A stretch of DNA of 64,000 nucleotides from NCBI RefSeq assembly GCF_000151315.2, contig NW_011887306.1, positions 598,072 through 662,071 on the forward strand, given 5' to 3'. The DNA comes from Capsaspora owczarzaki ATCC 30864 (Eukaryota; Opisthokonta; Filasterea). Numbering within the stretch: the first letter of the stretch is position 1; each line of letters starts with the position of its first letter. Below are positions 32,411 to 43,120 of the stretch, piece after piece. Position numbers and translations under genes: made by a program. A model generated the notes under the pieces. The model saw only the letters and a list, made by a program, of their open reading frames with translations. It did no database searches and was not told the origin of the DNA.

Positions 32411-33594
32411 ATGAGCGAGAGACAACGCGAGTTGTTTGACAAAGTCGAGAATGCGTGCAGAGCGCTCGAGTAAGAGAAAAAGCCGAGGTTATTGGAAACA
32501 GTGTGGCAAACGCGCATATTGACGATATGGATGACAGGCTGGATTCCAGGCAGATTGGCGAGGATGAAGCGTGGGCGATCGCCGAGGCGCTCAAAGTGAA
32601 CAGGACGCTGAACGGCTGGAGTACGTCATATCGCAATCCCTGATGCGTGTGAATGGGTCGTCACAAGCAGGGTATTCAAAGTGGCTCATTGATGGAGGGG
32701 ACGCACAGTCTGGATGAAAATCAGCTCGGCGACGCTGGAGCGCGCGCAATTGCTGAGACACTCGAAGTCAACATGACGCTGAACTGGCTCCAGTAAGTCA
32801 TTTTGCAATCACTGATGCATTCGAGTGGGTGATTTCAACAGAGGGTAGTCAAAATGCTCACTGATGGAGGCGATGGACAGTCTGGGCCAAAATCAGATTG
32901 GCGATGCTGGAGCGCGCGCGATTGCCGAGACACTCAAAGTGAACACGACGCTGACTGAGCTACGGTACGGCATCTCACTTTGACTGATGCACTGTGAATG
33001 CTCCAGCAACGGTCTTTCTGAATGATGCAAGTCACCGGACAGTCTGTACGACAATCAGATTGGTGACGCCGGAGCGCAGGCAATTGCTGAAGCACTCAAC
33101 GTGAACACAACGCTGACTAAGCTCCTGTAAGTCGTCTCCCTTGAACTGACGTATTGTGAGTGATCCAGCAAAGGTCCCTGCTGACTGATGGACACACAGC
33201 TTGCTCGCTAATCGAGGGCGATTGCAGAGGCACTCAAAGCAAACAAGAGGCTGTCTAAGCTCCGGTGAGTCATCTCACTTTCACGAGAACATAGTTGGGG
33301 GATCCAGCCCATGGCATATTGAGTGCTCACGTACGGAGGGGATGGACAGTCTGGACTCCAATCAGATTGGCGATGGTGGAGCGAGCGCGATTGCTGAGGC
33401 ACTCAAAGTGAACAGGACGCTGACCGAAATCTAGTAAGTGTCGATTGCTTCTTCATGCTTCTCTGACGGTCGTTGGACTCATGCCACAGTCTGACCATGT
33501 AACCGACAACACTAGCTTGACTCAGAATTACTTGACCGAGGTTGGAGTCTCTGCGCTCCGGCGATCGGGCAATACCACTTGCAAGCTGAAGTAG
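32411..33594 (+). CDS. Leucine-rich repeat protein, one RI-type repeat per exon (some repeats degenerate)
   Basis: ATG 32411 opens a short exon to 32469 (MSERQRELFDKVENACRALE). Then come repeat exons at 32538, 32709-32792, 32881-32964, 33043-33126, ~33200-33264, 33350-33433 and 33516-33594 (TAG). The four intact internal ones are exactly 84 nt, that is 28 residues, and all junctions are phase 2. Each reads LxxNQIGDAGAxAIAEALKVNxTLxxL, the ribonuclease-inhibitor/NLR type LRR. The final exon is a capping repeat (LTQNYLTEVGVSALRRSGN). Repeat 1 is one base short of the phase-2 pattern unless a weaker donor at 32625 is used. Repeat 5 has lost 19 nt and must be skipped or breaks the frame. Introns are also similar to one another, so whole exon-intron units duplicated. 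Function unknown; protein binding is likely. Confidence 0.65.
32538..33594 (+). repeat. Tandem array of seven LRR exon-intron units, period 150-172 bp
   Basis: Units start at 32538, 32709, 32881, 33043, 33200, 33350 and 33516. Exons are ~84 nt. The introns share a GTAAGTCAT-like start, a TGATGCA-like middle and a GATGGACAG-like end, clearest between units 1-2 and 2-3. Confidence 0.85.
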
Positions 33595-33631
33595 GACTTT
33601 GCATGTTTATTGAATTGTCGTATGAAGTCAG

Positions 33632-34117
33632 TTGAAAAGCAAACCATTCACTTGTTGTGGCGGAAATCGGTTTCCGAGTAGGGACGTGGACCGCCAGTGG
33701 ACTGCTGTTCGCGCTCGGGAATACACCGAGTCTCAACCTTCACTGAACAGCCAGCGGACTGCTGTTCGTGCTCGGAAATACACCGAGTCTCAAACTTCAG
33801 TCACTCTTCCGACTGAAACTCTGCGATTCCGCTCCGAGCTGGCTGCCAAAAACCTGGAGTTGGCTGCCAAAGACCAGATGCTCGCTACCAAAGACCAGAT
33901 GCTCGCTGCCAAAGAACAGATGCTCGCTGCCAAAGATCAGATGATTGCTGTCAAAGATCAGATGATTGCTGCCAAAGATCAGGAGCTTCAACAACTGCGC
34001 TCCGAACTTGCTGTCGAGGGGTATGATGATGATTATGATGATGATTATGATGATGACTATGATGATGATTATGATGATGACTATGATGACATCCCAAAGC
34101 AGGAACATGTTGTTTGA
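33632..34117 (+). CDS. Coiled-coil ORF with Asp-Tyr repeat tail (possible exon or separate gene)
   Basis: An open frame of ~160 codons without a good upstream ATG. It begins with two copies of a ~17-residue unit (TAVRAREYTESQP / TAVRARKYTESQT; DNA copies near 33695 and 33755). Seven to eight exact heptads (AAKDQML variants, 21-bp repeats) follow, then a tail of DDDY repeats (12-bp units, 34022-34090). The heptads predict a parallel coiled coil. The order suggests either a 3' continuation of the LRR gene by alternative splicing (a GTAGGA overlaps its stop at 33592) or a separate transcript. An AATAAA at 34145-34150 just after the stop supports transcription through this region. I do not recognise a family. 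Confidence 0.45.
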   Translation: MKSKPFTCCGGNRFPSRDVDRQWTAVRAREYTESQPSLNSQRTAVRARKYTESQTSVTLPTETLRFRSELAAKNLELAAKDQMLATKDQMLAAKEQMLAAKDQMIAVKDQMIAAKDQELQQLRSELAVEGYDDDYDDDYDDDYDDDYDDDYDDIPKQEHVV

Positions 34118-34311
34118 AGTCGGCCACCCTGCTTTAAAATAGTGAATAAACAAAAGAGTTATTGAGCCACGACCCTAGACCTCTGGTACACGACTGGGAA
34201 TCGTCGCAGCAACCGACAACAAGTTCCGGCATTTAATCTCTCGGCGTTCTCGTCATTCATTACTTTGTTTTCCAACTTGCATCATTGCTCGCTTGTCTTG
34301 TTCATTTCAGT
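34118..34311 (+). promoter_or_regulatory. Upstream region of the P-loop NTPase gene
   Basis: Holds the AATAAA of the preceding ORF. It ends with a pyrimidine-rich TTCATTTCAG directly before the NTPase ATG (34312), which looks like a 3' splice site and suggests a 5' UTR intron. Confidence 0.4.
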
Positions 34312-35925
34312 ATGAAACAAGTGCAAAGTCTCTTCAAGAGGAAATCGTCGTCGAGTAGTTCTTCGGCTCCTTCGGCGGCGGGCGGTTTCGCCGCAACCGT
34401 CGTTGCCACGGCTGTCTCGGCTGTGCCCGCGACCATCGCGGCACCTTTAATTTCGTCCATTCTTAGTCCGATTCAGGCCCCTGTGAGTACTGCAATCACC
34501 GCGCCGACGGTCGATTCTTCAGCTCCCTCCACAACAAGTCCCAGGTTTCTCGGTCCTGTGAGCTCAGCGCCGGCTGCTTGTGGAATGGTTGCTCTGCCAG
34601 AAACCCGAACGATCTCCCCACCTGCGACTCTGGCAGTTTCTGTGCCCTTGTACAAGCGTGAAGAGATCGCACGGCGTGTGGAAGGTGGAATTTTTGTAAC
34701 TCGCACGCTGCCACACGGTATCCCACTGACTATCCCGTCGGCGAGAGCAGTTACCGTGAACGAGGTACGCGGCTTCGCCCCGCACCTCTTCGAAACACCT
34801 TGCCACAACACCATACTTGAATTCCTTACCAAGTTGGCTGTTCAGCTCAGCAATGGTGCTCATGTCGGATCGAATGGCACCGCAACTCGCACGCTTGTTG
34901 GTGCGAGAGGCATCGGCAAGTCTGAGACGTGCATGGGTTTCATCAATGCTGCGGGACAGCTCTGGCCGAGTGTTCTTCCAGTCTACATCAACTACACTGG
35001 TGCCGCGAATCCAAATCATGCGCTGAATCATCGCCATGGCGCATTCTTTGCCATTCTCCAAGCGGTGGGCGCCTCTGACGCGGTTCTGCAGCAGTGCGAC
35101 GACAGGTGTGCACACAACGTCCTGCTCGACCAGTTGTGGGACTTGAACCTCAGGGTGCTCCTCATCATCGATGAGCTGGATAAGGGCTATCGTGATGCCA
35201 GTGCAGGCCCTTTTCGTTCAACGCTCGCTGGACTGCAAGCATTGGGCAACAGCACCAGTGGACGTGTCGCGGTGATCCTGTGCGGCTCATCTTCTTGTCT
35301 GCCGGATCTCATCTGTGGTCGTCGCAAAGATGGCTTCCGTGATGGATGGCCGAACCTCAACAGCACCAAATTTTCTCTCGTTCGCATTCCTTCGCCATCG
35401 CCTCTCGACGAGCCGCCTGTGGCTTCCATTTTAAGTCAAACGAAACTTTGCCCCAGCACTCTTGTCAACCAGCGCCACCTCCTCTACTTGGCGGGAACCA
35501 ACATTCGTTCTCTTCACGTTCATCTCTCCGATGCGAAACATCCGATGCCGGAGGTCGACCTGGAGCAGTTGGAGGATGGCCCTCATCAGTACCACAAGTG
35601 CGCTCGTCCACTCCTCACGGCGATCTTGGACAAGCTCATTGACAAGAACAAGGAGCTGTTAGAAGAGCTTGTCGACATGAAGGTTCTCAAGGCAATTCCG
35701 AGCCAGATTCAGAGCGTAGACTGGCCTTCCCGCTTTCTGCCGGTCGACGAGATAGAGATCGATGCACTCTGGAAAGAGCTTCAAGACCATCTCAAAGTCG
35801 CGTCGGATCTGCAAGCGCCGCTGCCTCGAACGCTCCGCCACCTCCTTGACGAAGGCGTGCTTATCGAGGTCGAGGGCGACTACTTTCCTTACAGCCTTGC
35901 CGGCCTGCTCGCGAGAATGCTCTGA
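34312..35925 (+). CDS. Single-exon P-loop NTPase of AAA/STAND type, unknown role
   Basis: 537 aa from ATG 34312 with no intron, unlike most neighbours. The first ~110 residues are Ser/Ala/Thr/Pro-rich and probably disordered. A Walker A motif GARGIGKS is at residues 197-204. A Walker B motif LLIIDELDKG follows, with D287 and E288, then a sensor-like strand ending VILCGSSSCL. This order is that of AAA/STAND ATPases. The C-terminal ~180 residues look helical, with no domain I can name. The layout (disordered N-terminus, P-loop ATPase, single exon) recalls the NTPase part of Crinkler/RHS-type proteins described from several protists, but I cannot prove it. It follows the LRR array and coiled-coil ORF on the same strand, so an NLR-like functional link is possible but unproven. 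Confidence 0.75.
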   Translation: MKQVQSLFKRKSSSSSSSAPSAAGGFAATVVATAVSAVPATIAAPLISSILSPIQAPVSTAITAPTVDSSAPSTTSPRFLGPVSSAPAACGMVALPETRTISPPATLAVSVPLYKREEIARRVEGGIFVTRTLPHGIPLTIPSARAVTVNEVRGFAPHLFETPCHNTILEFLTKLAVQLSNGAHVGSNGTATRTLVGARGIGKSETCMGFINAAGQLWPSVLPVYINYTGAANPNHALNHRHGAFFAILQAVGASDAVLQQCDDRCAHNVLLDQLWDLNLRVLLIIDELDKGYRDASAGPFRSTLAGLQALGNSTSGRVAVILCGSSSCLPDLICGRRKDGFRDGWPNLNSTKFSLVRIPSPSPLDEPPVASILSQTKLCPSTLVNQRHLLYLAGTNIRSLHVHLSDAKHPMPEVDLEQLEDGPHQYHKCARPLLTAILDKLIDKNKELLEELVDMKVLKAIPSQIQSVDWPSRFLPVDEIEIDALWKELQDHLKVASDLQAPLPRTLRHLLDEGVLIEVEGDYFPYSLAGLLARML

Positions 35926-36292
35926 AACTTGGCACAGTGAGCAAGGTGAGGGCGCGCATTGTTCGCCTGGCCAAGCAATCAGGGAATGTCGCTAGCGTTG
36001 CGAAAACCGTTGTTGGGTTGCTGTTGTTGTTTGTTCGACGGATTGGGGCGCATTCAGCCTCTCTTTTTCGAATCTTTGATGTTTGTCTTTGTTGCTCGTC
36101 TTTCTGTTCGAATTGGTGTTTTAGTGTTGTATTGCAGACGCAATCCGTTCAACGAGCCGTTCATTGTTGGTGTTGTTGTTGCTGCTTCGATCTTCCTTCT
36201 CTTGATTTCTTTGCTTTTGGCTTTGTTTGCGATTTGTTTTTTTAGTTCTTATATTTTTGTTTACCAACAGTCATCGTTCAACAGTGCCTGGC
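35926..36292. other. Intergenic between convergent NTPase gene and C2CD5
   Basis: 367 bases, T-rich on the plus strand, with TTGTTG repeats. No gene was recognised. Confidence 0.5.
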
Positions 36293-39200
36293 CTAGAAAG
36301 ATTTGAACTTGGATCCCAGGAATGTCAGGCCATGTTCTTTGTCTCCCGAACGCACAACTTCGACAACATCGCCCGTGATATAAACCCATTGGTAGCTCTG
36401 AAGCACAAAAAAAAAGCGAAACCAAAGAAACAAAAAACAGGTGAGAATTCTGCTCAATCGGCTCAAGAGAATCTGCATATCGACACTGCTCCAGCCTGTA
36501 CCTGATTTCGATCCATAATGACACTGTGCTTGGTTTGGAATGAAATGAGCGCGTTGCCCCCTTGGGCAGCCACTTGCGCTCGCGCCATGGCGTGAGCCTC
36601 CATGAGGAATCGCTGAGTGAACGCGGATGCGCCGCCGTCCTCGCGGACGTTGGAGCTTTCCTTGATTAAAAAGAGTGAGATGCTACCAAGCCACTTGTCC
36701 AAGCGCGCGTTTGGAATGTACGACAGCGAGGTGATTTCAATCAGATGTCTCTGCAGACTACGCTGCGCGTCGTGGAGTTCTTTCGCCGCAACCCAGCTGG
36801 AGAATCCGGCCACCTGGGAAGGGACGAATGCTTTGCTCGACCCTCCGGCAGCTGGCGCAGGAGCAGAAGTCGGGGCAGCGCTTGGAGCTGCGACAACGTG
36901 ATGCATGTTTGACTCACTCGCGCTGCTCCCATTGCTCTCCTGGCTCGCTTCGGGAACGACTGCCAGCGAGGCAGATGGCACGCGCATGGGTGTTCCTGGA
37001 GCGGTTTGACCGGCTGCATCAGGCGCTTCCATCGGGAACATGAGCGACTCCTCGTCCGTACTGAGCGACTGCTGCCTCAAGCGCCGTCCAGAGACGGTTC
37101 GGAATTCGTCGGGGTGATCACGCGAACCAGAGCTGGAAGTCGCACGCTCGAGCATTGCGTGAAGCAGTCTCGTTTCCGGCAAAGACCGCATGGCCTGCAC
37201 CATCGTGGTCATTGTGATCTGAATGACATCTTCTTCCGGCACTTGGATGTCGTACTTGATGTCCGTCAGGCAGCAGCTTCCGATGGAGCGAAGCTTGAAC
37301 CAGAGCGACTGGTGAATGCCGTGGAACATGGCCGCCAGTTGCTTGTTGGGATGCTGTCGCTTTTCCCCGAGCGAAACTCGACGGACAGCAGTGAGGGCTT
37401 GCACCGTGAATGCAGGGACCACAAGTGGAACCGGGGCAGCACCGCCGACAGCAGGATTCTGCGAAACTGGCTGCTGCTGCTGCTGCTGAGGATTCATCGC
37501 GGCCACATTCCCAGCAGGCGCAGCCGGGTTGGGCGAAAGCACGGCGGGAGATGGCGCAGAATGAGTGCCATAGTTGCTGGGTGCCATCGATAGCGGCGAC
37601 ATGGGGACCGACGGAGGCAAGACTTGCGACACGGCGCTCATCTGCGACACGAACGAATGCGGAGTCATGACCAGGCTCGAGAGCGAGCTTTGAGTCAACG
37701 GCAGAGCAGGGGGCAGAATTTGTGTCGTGCACATGTGAAAGCCCTCGGGGAGTGGGGGATCGAAGAGCACGGCCTAAAAGGGAAGAATGAGCAAGTGAGC
37801 GAGAACGCAAAACATTGAAAAAAATCTCTCGCCGTCTCATTTCAACTGCAAACACAAACTCACCATCGTATCCATATCTGCATCGTCGTCCACTTCAACT
37901 ACGAAAGCAGCGTGGTCGCCATACTCCACCATGCCATGACCGTCATCGTCGCTGTCGTCGCTGTTGTGTAGAATGTTAAAATGAGTCTCCGAAATGACAT
38001 TCTCTCCCCCATCAATCCAATCCGGAAGGTAAGGAGCGTACCTCGAGTTTGAGGAATCGGAGGACGAATCATCATCGTCGCCCAAGCTCATTTCTGGTCG
38101 ATTTCGCGTATTCATGTCCTTCAGCGCTTGAGTGAGCGTGTCCTAAAACACGAGGAAAGCAAAAAGCAACCATGTGAGATCACGGGAGCGCTGCGAGGAT
38201 TTTGGAGTTGAGAGGGAAGGAGCAATCAAACAAGAATTTCATTTTTTACCAAATGCGAGGAATCGCCTCGATCGGATCCTTCAATGTTGTTGCGGGCAAA
38301 CTGCACTGGCGGTGGCGCAGGTAGAGCTGACAAGAATACCTGGAGGAAAACGGCAAACGACAAACCATGAGTTCATGCGCAGCAACCCGTCAATGTAACC
38401 AGTCCAAATTCATTGATTCAAACTCGCGCTTTACCGCCGTGGCTGTAGCAACACCGACAATCAGCGATTCGCCAACAGTGATTTGCGTCTTGAGCGCAAA
38501 CAGTGCGTTCAGACCTGGTCCCACACAACGCCGAGTTAGCCAAAAAAAAAACGGGTTGTGTTGTCCAAAACGTTCCCAGAATGACCAGATCAATACCTTT
38601 CAGCTTGAGCTTGTACAGGAGCTGACGATGCAGTTCGTACTCGATAAAAGGCGTCGCTTCGCCCAAAAGGGTGGCATTCGCCTCTCCTTGGGCTTTCTTT
38701 TTCGGGCGACACATGCGCGCCTCGATGATGCAGCCCTGACCATTCATTGGAACACCAGCTGGCGGCTCTGTTTCGACGACACCAAACAATCGAAAAAGCA
38801 GAGCAGAGTTGGCCTAAAGGGTCAAAAAGCACCGCGACATCCAGGAAAAATGTATCGGCCACTGTACCAATGGTGGCGAAAATCACATCAGGAACCAACG
38901 CTCGCTTGCAATGAGCGCAGCGAACCAGGTTTGTCTTGAACGGTAGAGCATCCTTCTTGAAGGGCACGTGGCAGGATATACACGAACGCTAGAGCACCAA
39001 CGTGTCAAGACACACAAGGACACGACTTGATGAGCCAAAAAGGCGCAAAACAAACAACAACACAATCAACTGCTCGAAAACACAAACCTCCCGTCGCCGA
39101 GATCGCCCCTTGCCGCGAGGTGTGCGGGCATTTTCGTCGATGCTGGACTGCCGGGTCGAGGAAGCGGCATCAGCTCCTTCTGAAAGGAAGGAAAGCGGCG

Positions 39201-40802
39201 CAAACTCATCGTCCGGGTGCAGGCCTCGGTAGGTGAGCGGCGACCAGTTCAAAATGACGGCCGTGCCAACACCTGACAGCAAGCACAGCTCGCCGCACAC
39301 GGTAGAGGACTCGCTGTAGCCGACCACGGCGGAGCAGCCCATGGCACGAGCGTGAGCGCGAATCTCCTCGCGAATCTCAATCCACCACTTGTCGCGCGTG
39401 ACAGGCTCGTCCGGATTGTGGATCTTGTCGAGGAGCTTGACCGACCTGGCGGCAACAACACCGCCAATGCTCGTCACGACGCCTTTGGGAAATGCAACAA
39501 TCGTAATCAGCGGCAGCTCTTGCTGCGAATGAACGTGGCGCTGCATGCCGGTGGACACGGATAGCTTGGTATTGCCAGCGACAGCATCTGGTAGCGATGA
39601 AGAGAGCGGAACGCTGCCGACAGTCAGTCCTGACGGATCGGAGGGAGAGCCAGCGGCGCTCACAGTCAATCCTGCAGCGTTGTTCGCGGCCGCGCCAGCG
39701 ATGTTAATGGCAGTCGCTGTTGCACCCCCTGCTTGCGCGCCCGAGCCACCTGTCGCGTCGTGGTGTGTGCCGAACGTGGTGGTACTGGGCGTGTCCACGG
39801 GCGACTGCAACGGCGAATGATGCTGGTCCGCGTCGGACGGCTTGATGACCGTGCAGGCGGTGCCGATCGCGCGTGCGACAATGCCAAACTCTTGCTCAAT
39901 GTCAAAGGACTGCTGGTAGCCCGTGACTGCGTTTCCGCCCATTTCCAGCGTCTTGAGGCCGATCTTGCGCCGCAGCTCGCCCGAGAGCTGAGCAAACAAG
40001 CGCTGGCGTGCCTCGTTGGACGATCGCTGCGTGCGAAAGTTGTCAATGAACTGGTGCTCTGGATCGTCGTCGACGATGAGCTCCTCGACAAACCCATGCA
40101 CGGCCGTCGTGCGGTAGAATGGCGGCAAGCACCGCATTGCGAAAAACCGGACGCCCAGCGACGTGTCGCGGAACTTGTTGACGTCCGAGATGAGGTCGAG
40201 CTTGACCGACACGTTGACCTCGCCGCGGATGCCACGCAGCGTGTCGTAGATGGGGAACCACCCTGCAATCTGCGCCGGTCCGTCCGGGCTCAGCAGCGGA
40301 TTGAGATCAACGAGCACCTTGCCAATCGCGTCGTCCGAGCTGATCGTGTCCTGGTCCCACACCTTGATCTCGAGCGTGTCGTCCTGGAGCTCCTCGTCCT
40401 CGAGCTCGAAGCGGAAGTCGGCGTTCCACACCGGGCAGAGGGTCTGCAAAGGGGTGGGCAGGCGGGGAGGGAGTATCGAGGAAAAAATGAAAGTTGGTTG
40501 GTTAGAGGCAGAGTATGGATTTTGTTTGGGTTTTATGCAAAATGAGTGCATAGCACCGAGTTCACTAATAGTGCGACTCGTTCCATACTTCTCTCTCTCT
40601 CTCTTTCTCTCTCTCTCTTTCTCCCTCCGTTCAATATTCATTCATCGCTTGGTTTTTCGCAAGTCACCTTTTTGCACACGATCGTCTTGTAGGACTCGTC
40701 CACAAACTTGACCTCGACATACGCGTCGGTGAGCTCGGTCGAGCGATCCATGATTGGCAGATCGCGCGCCTCCGACACGCGCACCTTCAGAATGCCAGGC
40801 AT
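36293..40802 (-). CDS. C2CD5: C2 domain-containing protein 5 (CDP138)
   Basis: Nine exons: 40802-40668, 40443-39088, 38988-38868, 38767-38597, 38514-38435, 38339-38250, 38142-37864, 37773-36502 and 36397-36293, giving 1202 aa. The N-terminal C2 domain spans exons 1-2 (MPGILKVRVSEARDLPI; LEIKVWDQDTISSDDAIGK). C2CD5-specific blocks are GWFPIYDTLRGIRGEVNV, HGFVEELIVDDDPE, SGELRRKIGLKTLEMGGNAV, a zinc-like CxxC pair (SCISC / CAHCKRALVPDVIF), PFIEYELHRQLLYKLKLKG, and FHGIHQSLWFKLRSIGSC with TDIKYDIQVPEED. In animals it is an Akt2-phosphorylated, Ca-binding factor needed for insulin-driven insertion of GLUT4 vesicles, so the ancestral role is probably exocytic vesicle fusion. Poly-Gln and Ser/Pro regions in exon 8 are lineage-specific. 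It is divergent from FNBP4. Confidence 0.95.
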
Positions 40803-41118
40803 AGTGGTACAAGTAGTAGTAGTAGTAACAGTAGTAGTAGCAAGTGCTAAAGTGGATTAGAATCGCCTCAGAAATGAAAAAAAAAAACAAAGAGTCGGGG
40901 TTTGGACTAAATTTGGGAAACAAAAGGACGACTGAGTCTGAGAAATCTGAGCAAGAATCTGAGACGATAATTTACAATTCAAAGCACATGTTCTTTGACT
41001 CGCACGCATGCGTTGGCCTCTATAGCTAAATTTGGCTTTTTGTTGCGTTGCTCAGTCTCAGATTTGCATTAGACGCTCAGTCCACACAAAGCCCAAACAA
41101 AAAGCCCAAAGCCGAGCG
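40803..41118. promoter_or_regulatory. Intergenic between divergent C2CD5 and FNBP4
   Basis: 316 bp separate the start codons. A GTAGTAGTA triplet repeat (40809-40840) lies in the C2CD5 leader and an A11 run near 40879. No named promoter motif was recognised. Confidence 0.45.
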
Positions 41119-42768
41119 ATGGGAGATGTCGATGCCGAGTTTGACAGCTTCTTCATGGAGCTCGCTGAAGAAGAGCGGCGCTCTGCAGCAGTCGAAGAAG
41201 ACAAGGCGGAAGACAACAAGCATCAGGACGGCGAGCACAAGGCAGCGAGCGAGTCGACGATGACCGCGACGACGACGACGACGACAACAGAACCAAGTGA
41301 CCAAGACACGACAGAAGCCAATGCAGGGCCAGAGAACGTAGCGACCGATGGCGAGCAGCCGCAGCCCAAGACTACTGAGAGCGAGAACGAGACCAAGAAC
41401 GAGAACGAGGCAGACGAGACAGATGGATGGACGCGCGTGCTCGATCCAGCAACAAGCAAGGTGTACTACTGGAACACGAATACACAGGCTGTAACGTGGA
41501 AGATGCCAGAACCGCTCAAACGGATTCGAGCCAAGCGAAAAGCGGCAGCTGCGAATGCAAGTGTGCACTCGGCTGAACCACCGGCAACCGAAGAAGACCA
41601 GCAAGCGCACAGTGCCCAAGTAGTCAAGAGAAAGCTGGAGGAAGATGCTACAGAGTCGACTTTGGAAGCAGCGCTCGAAAGCGAAGCAAGCAAGCGAGTC
41701 AAACTCGACGATGGTTTAACTGCGAGCGAGCCGCCTTCCTCCAGCGCTCCATCAACACCACCACCTGCTGCGCCGACCTCATCAGTAACTACCAACGCCA
41801 TCACCGCCGCGACAGCACTTCCACCTGCTGTCCAAATCGGGACTCCCATTTCAGCCCAAGACAAGCAAACTCTGGAGCGATTGTCCGGCACCATCCTCGC
41901 CAAACTCGACTTCCTGGGGATTAGCCTGATGCGATTAAACAATTTGGAAGTGAAGCGCATTGAAATGCAGACGCGCCTGCACGATCTCGAGCGCGGCGTG
42001 ATTGATCCTGCCTACGTGCTCGGAACGGTCACGGTCATGTCGCAGATGCTGGCCATGTACGAGCGCGACGCTGTGCCTGCAAATTGGACGTGTGTATGGG
42101 AGCCCAGTCTACAAAAGTACTACTTTTTGAACCAGGCCACGGGAGAAACGTCGTGGTCCTGTCCCGCGCCTGACGGCACAGTGCAGAGTAACGATGTCGC
42201 TCCAGCTCCTCCGGTCGAGCCGCCACCAGAGCTCGAAGCCGTCCCACCGCCGCCTCCGCCCTCGTCGTCGTCGTCGTCGTTGTCGTCGTTTTCATCCAGT
42301 CATGCTTTGGATGCTGCCACAGACACGAATCTCCAAACGAAACAACCGCTCAAACAAGCGAAAAAGTCGTCTTCTGGAGCTGTACACCCGAGTCGCTCCA
42401 TCGCTGGCACTTCCATGTCGCAGAAGAACTTTTCTGGGCTGGTCGCCAAATGGACGGCGGCACGAGAACAAGCAGTCGAGGACGAGGAGCGCGAAGAACA
42501 ACGCAAATGGGACGAGCAGCAACGTCGCCAATTGCTTGAATCGCGACCCGATCACATGCAACAAGTCATGATGCGACGTGTGGAAAAGTGGAAGAATGAG
42601 CAGCTTGAGCGGTAAGTCGTTGGCGTTTGGGGTGTAGATGAGGCGGTCGGTGTGCATGTTATTTGTCAGACTTTTGATTTGAGACTGTGCCTGTCTCTTT
42701 CATCCTTCTGCTTGTTCCACAGTGGCTCGACGGATAGTCCGAATTTCGAACCGCTTGGATCAAGTTGA
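41119..42768 (+). CDS. FNBP4: Formin-binding protein 4-like, two WW domains
   Basis: Exons 41119-42611 and 42723-42768, 512 aa. The start MGDVDAEFDSFFMELAEEE resembles the FNBP4 N-terminal helix. WW1 is at about residues 103-134 (GWTRVLDPATSKVYYWN...VTWKMPEP). WW2 is at about 318-350 (NWTCVWEPSLQKYYFLN...TSWSCPAP). Between them is a helical segment (LSGTILAKLDFLG; IEMQTRLHDLERGVIDPAY) that matches the spacer of FNBP4. A Pro/Ser-rich stretch and a charged helix end the protein (NFEPLGSS). FNBP4 binds Pro-rich formin FH1 domains and is found in nuclear, spliceosome-related complexes. Human FNBP4 is about twice as long because of extra Pro-rich C-terminal sequence. The last exon is short but keeps frame and resembles the family's NPNF motif. 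Confidence 0.85.
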
Positions 42769-43120
42769 CATCCCGAGTTGCGAAAAGCAGTTGGGCGTTG
42801 TCTCCAACCCAGAATCGTTATTTCAATCGGAGATGGAAAACACCGTTGTGTACGCTTGTTCTGTGTCACTGTCGATGTTCTGGTAACAAATCCCATCAAT
42901 TCTGTTGAGAAACCAAAAGCAAGCCAAAAGCCTCCGACTGTCAACATTCAAATCGATTCTTACAGCACTCGTTTCCATTCATTCCCGTTCACTATCTCTA
43001 CTACTGTACAAGCATTTTTCTTCCTATACCTTTTTTGTTTGTTTCCCCTCGTAGCTCAGTCTATTGTGTTTGTGTGAGTGTGCTGTTTGCGTCTCTGGGT
43101 TGGAGGACGACCATCCCACT
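42769..43120. other. Intergenic downstream of FNBP4
   Basis: 352 bases between two plus-strand genes, with AT-rich stretches. No RNA or repeat was recognised. Confidence 0.5.

Noticed and set aside
32538-33594. CRISPR-like regular spacing
   Set aside because: Units are ~84-nt coding LRR exons with related introns, not short identical repeats with unique spacers.
43045-43110. A GTAGCTCAGT stretch resembling a tRNA A box
   Set aside because: No matching acceptor stem, anticodon arm or B box could be found.
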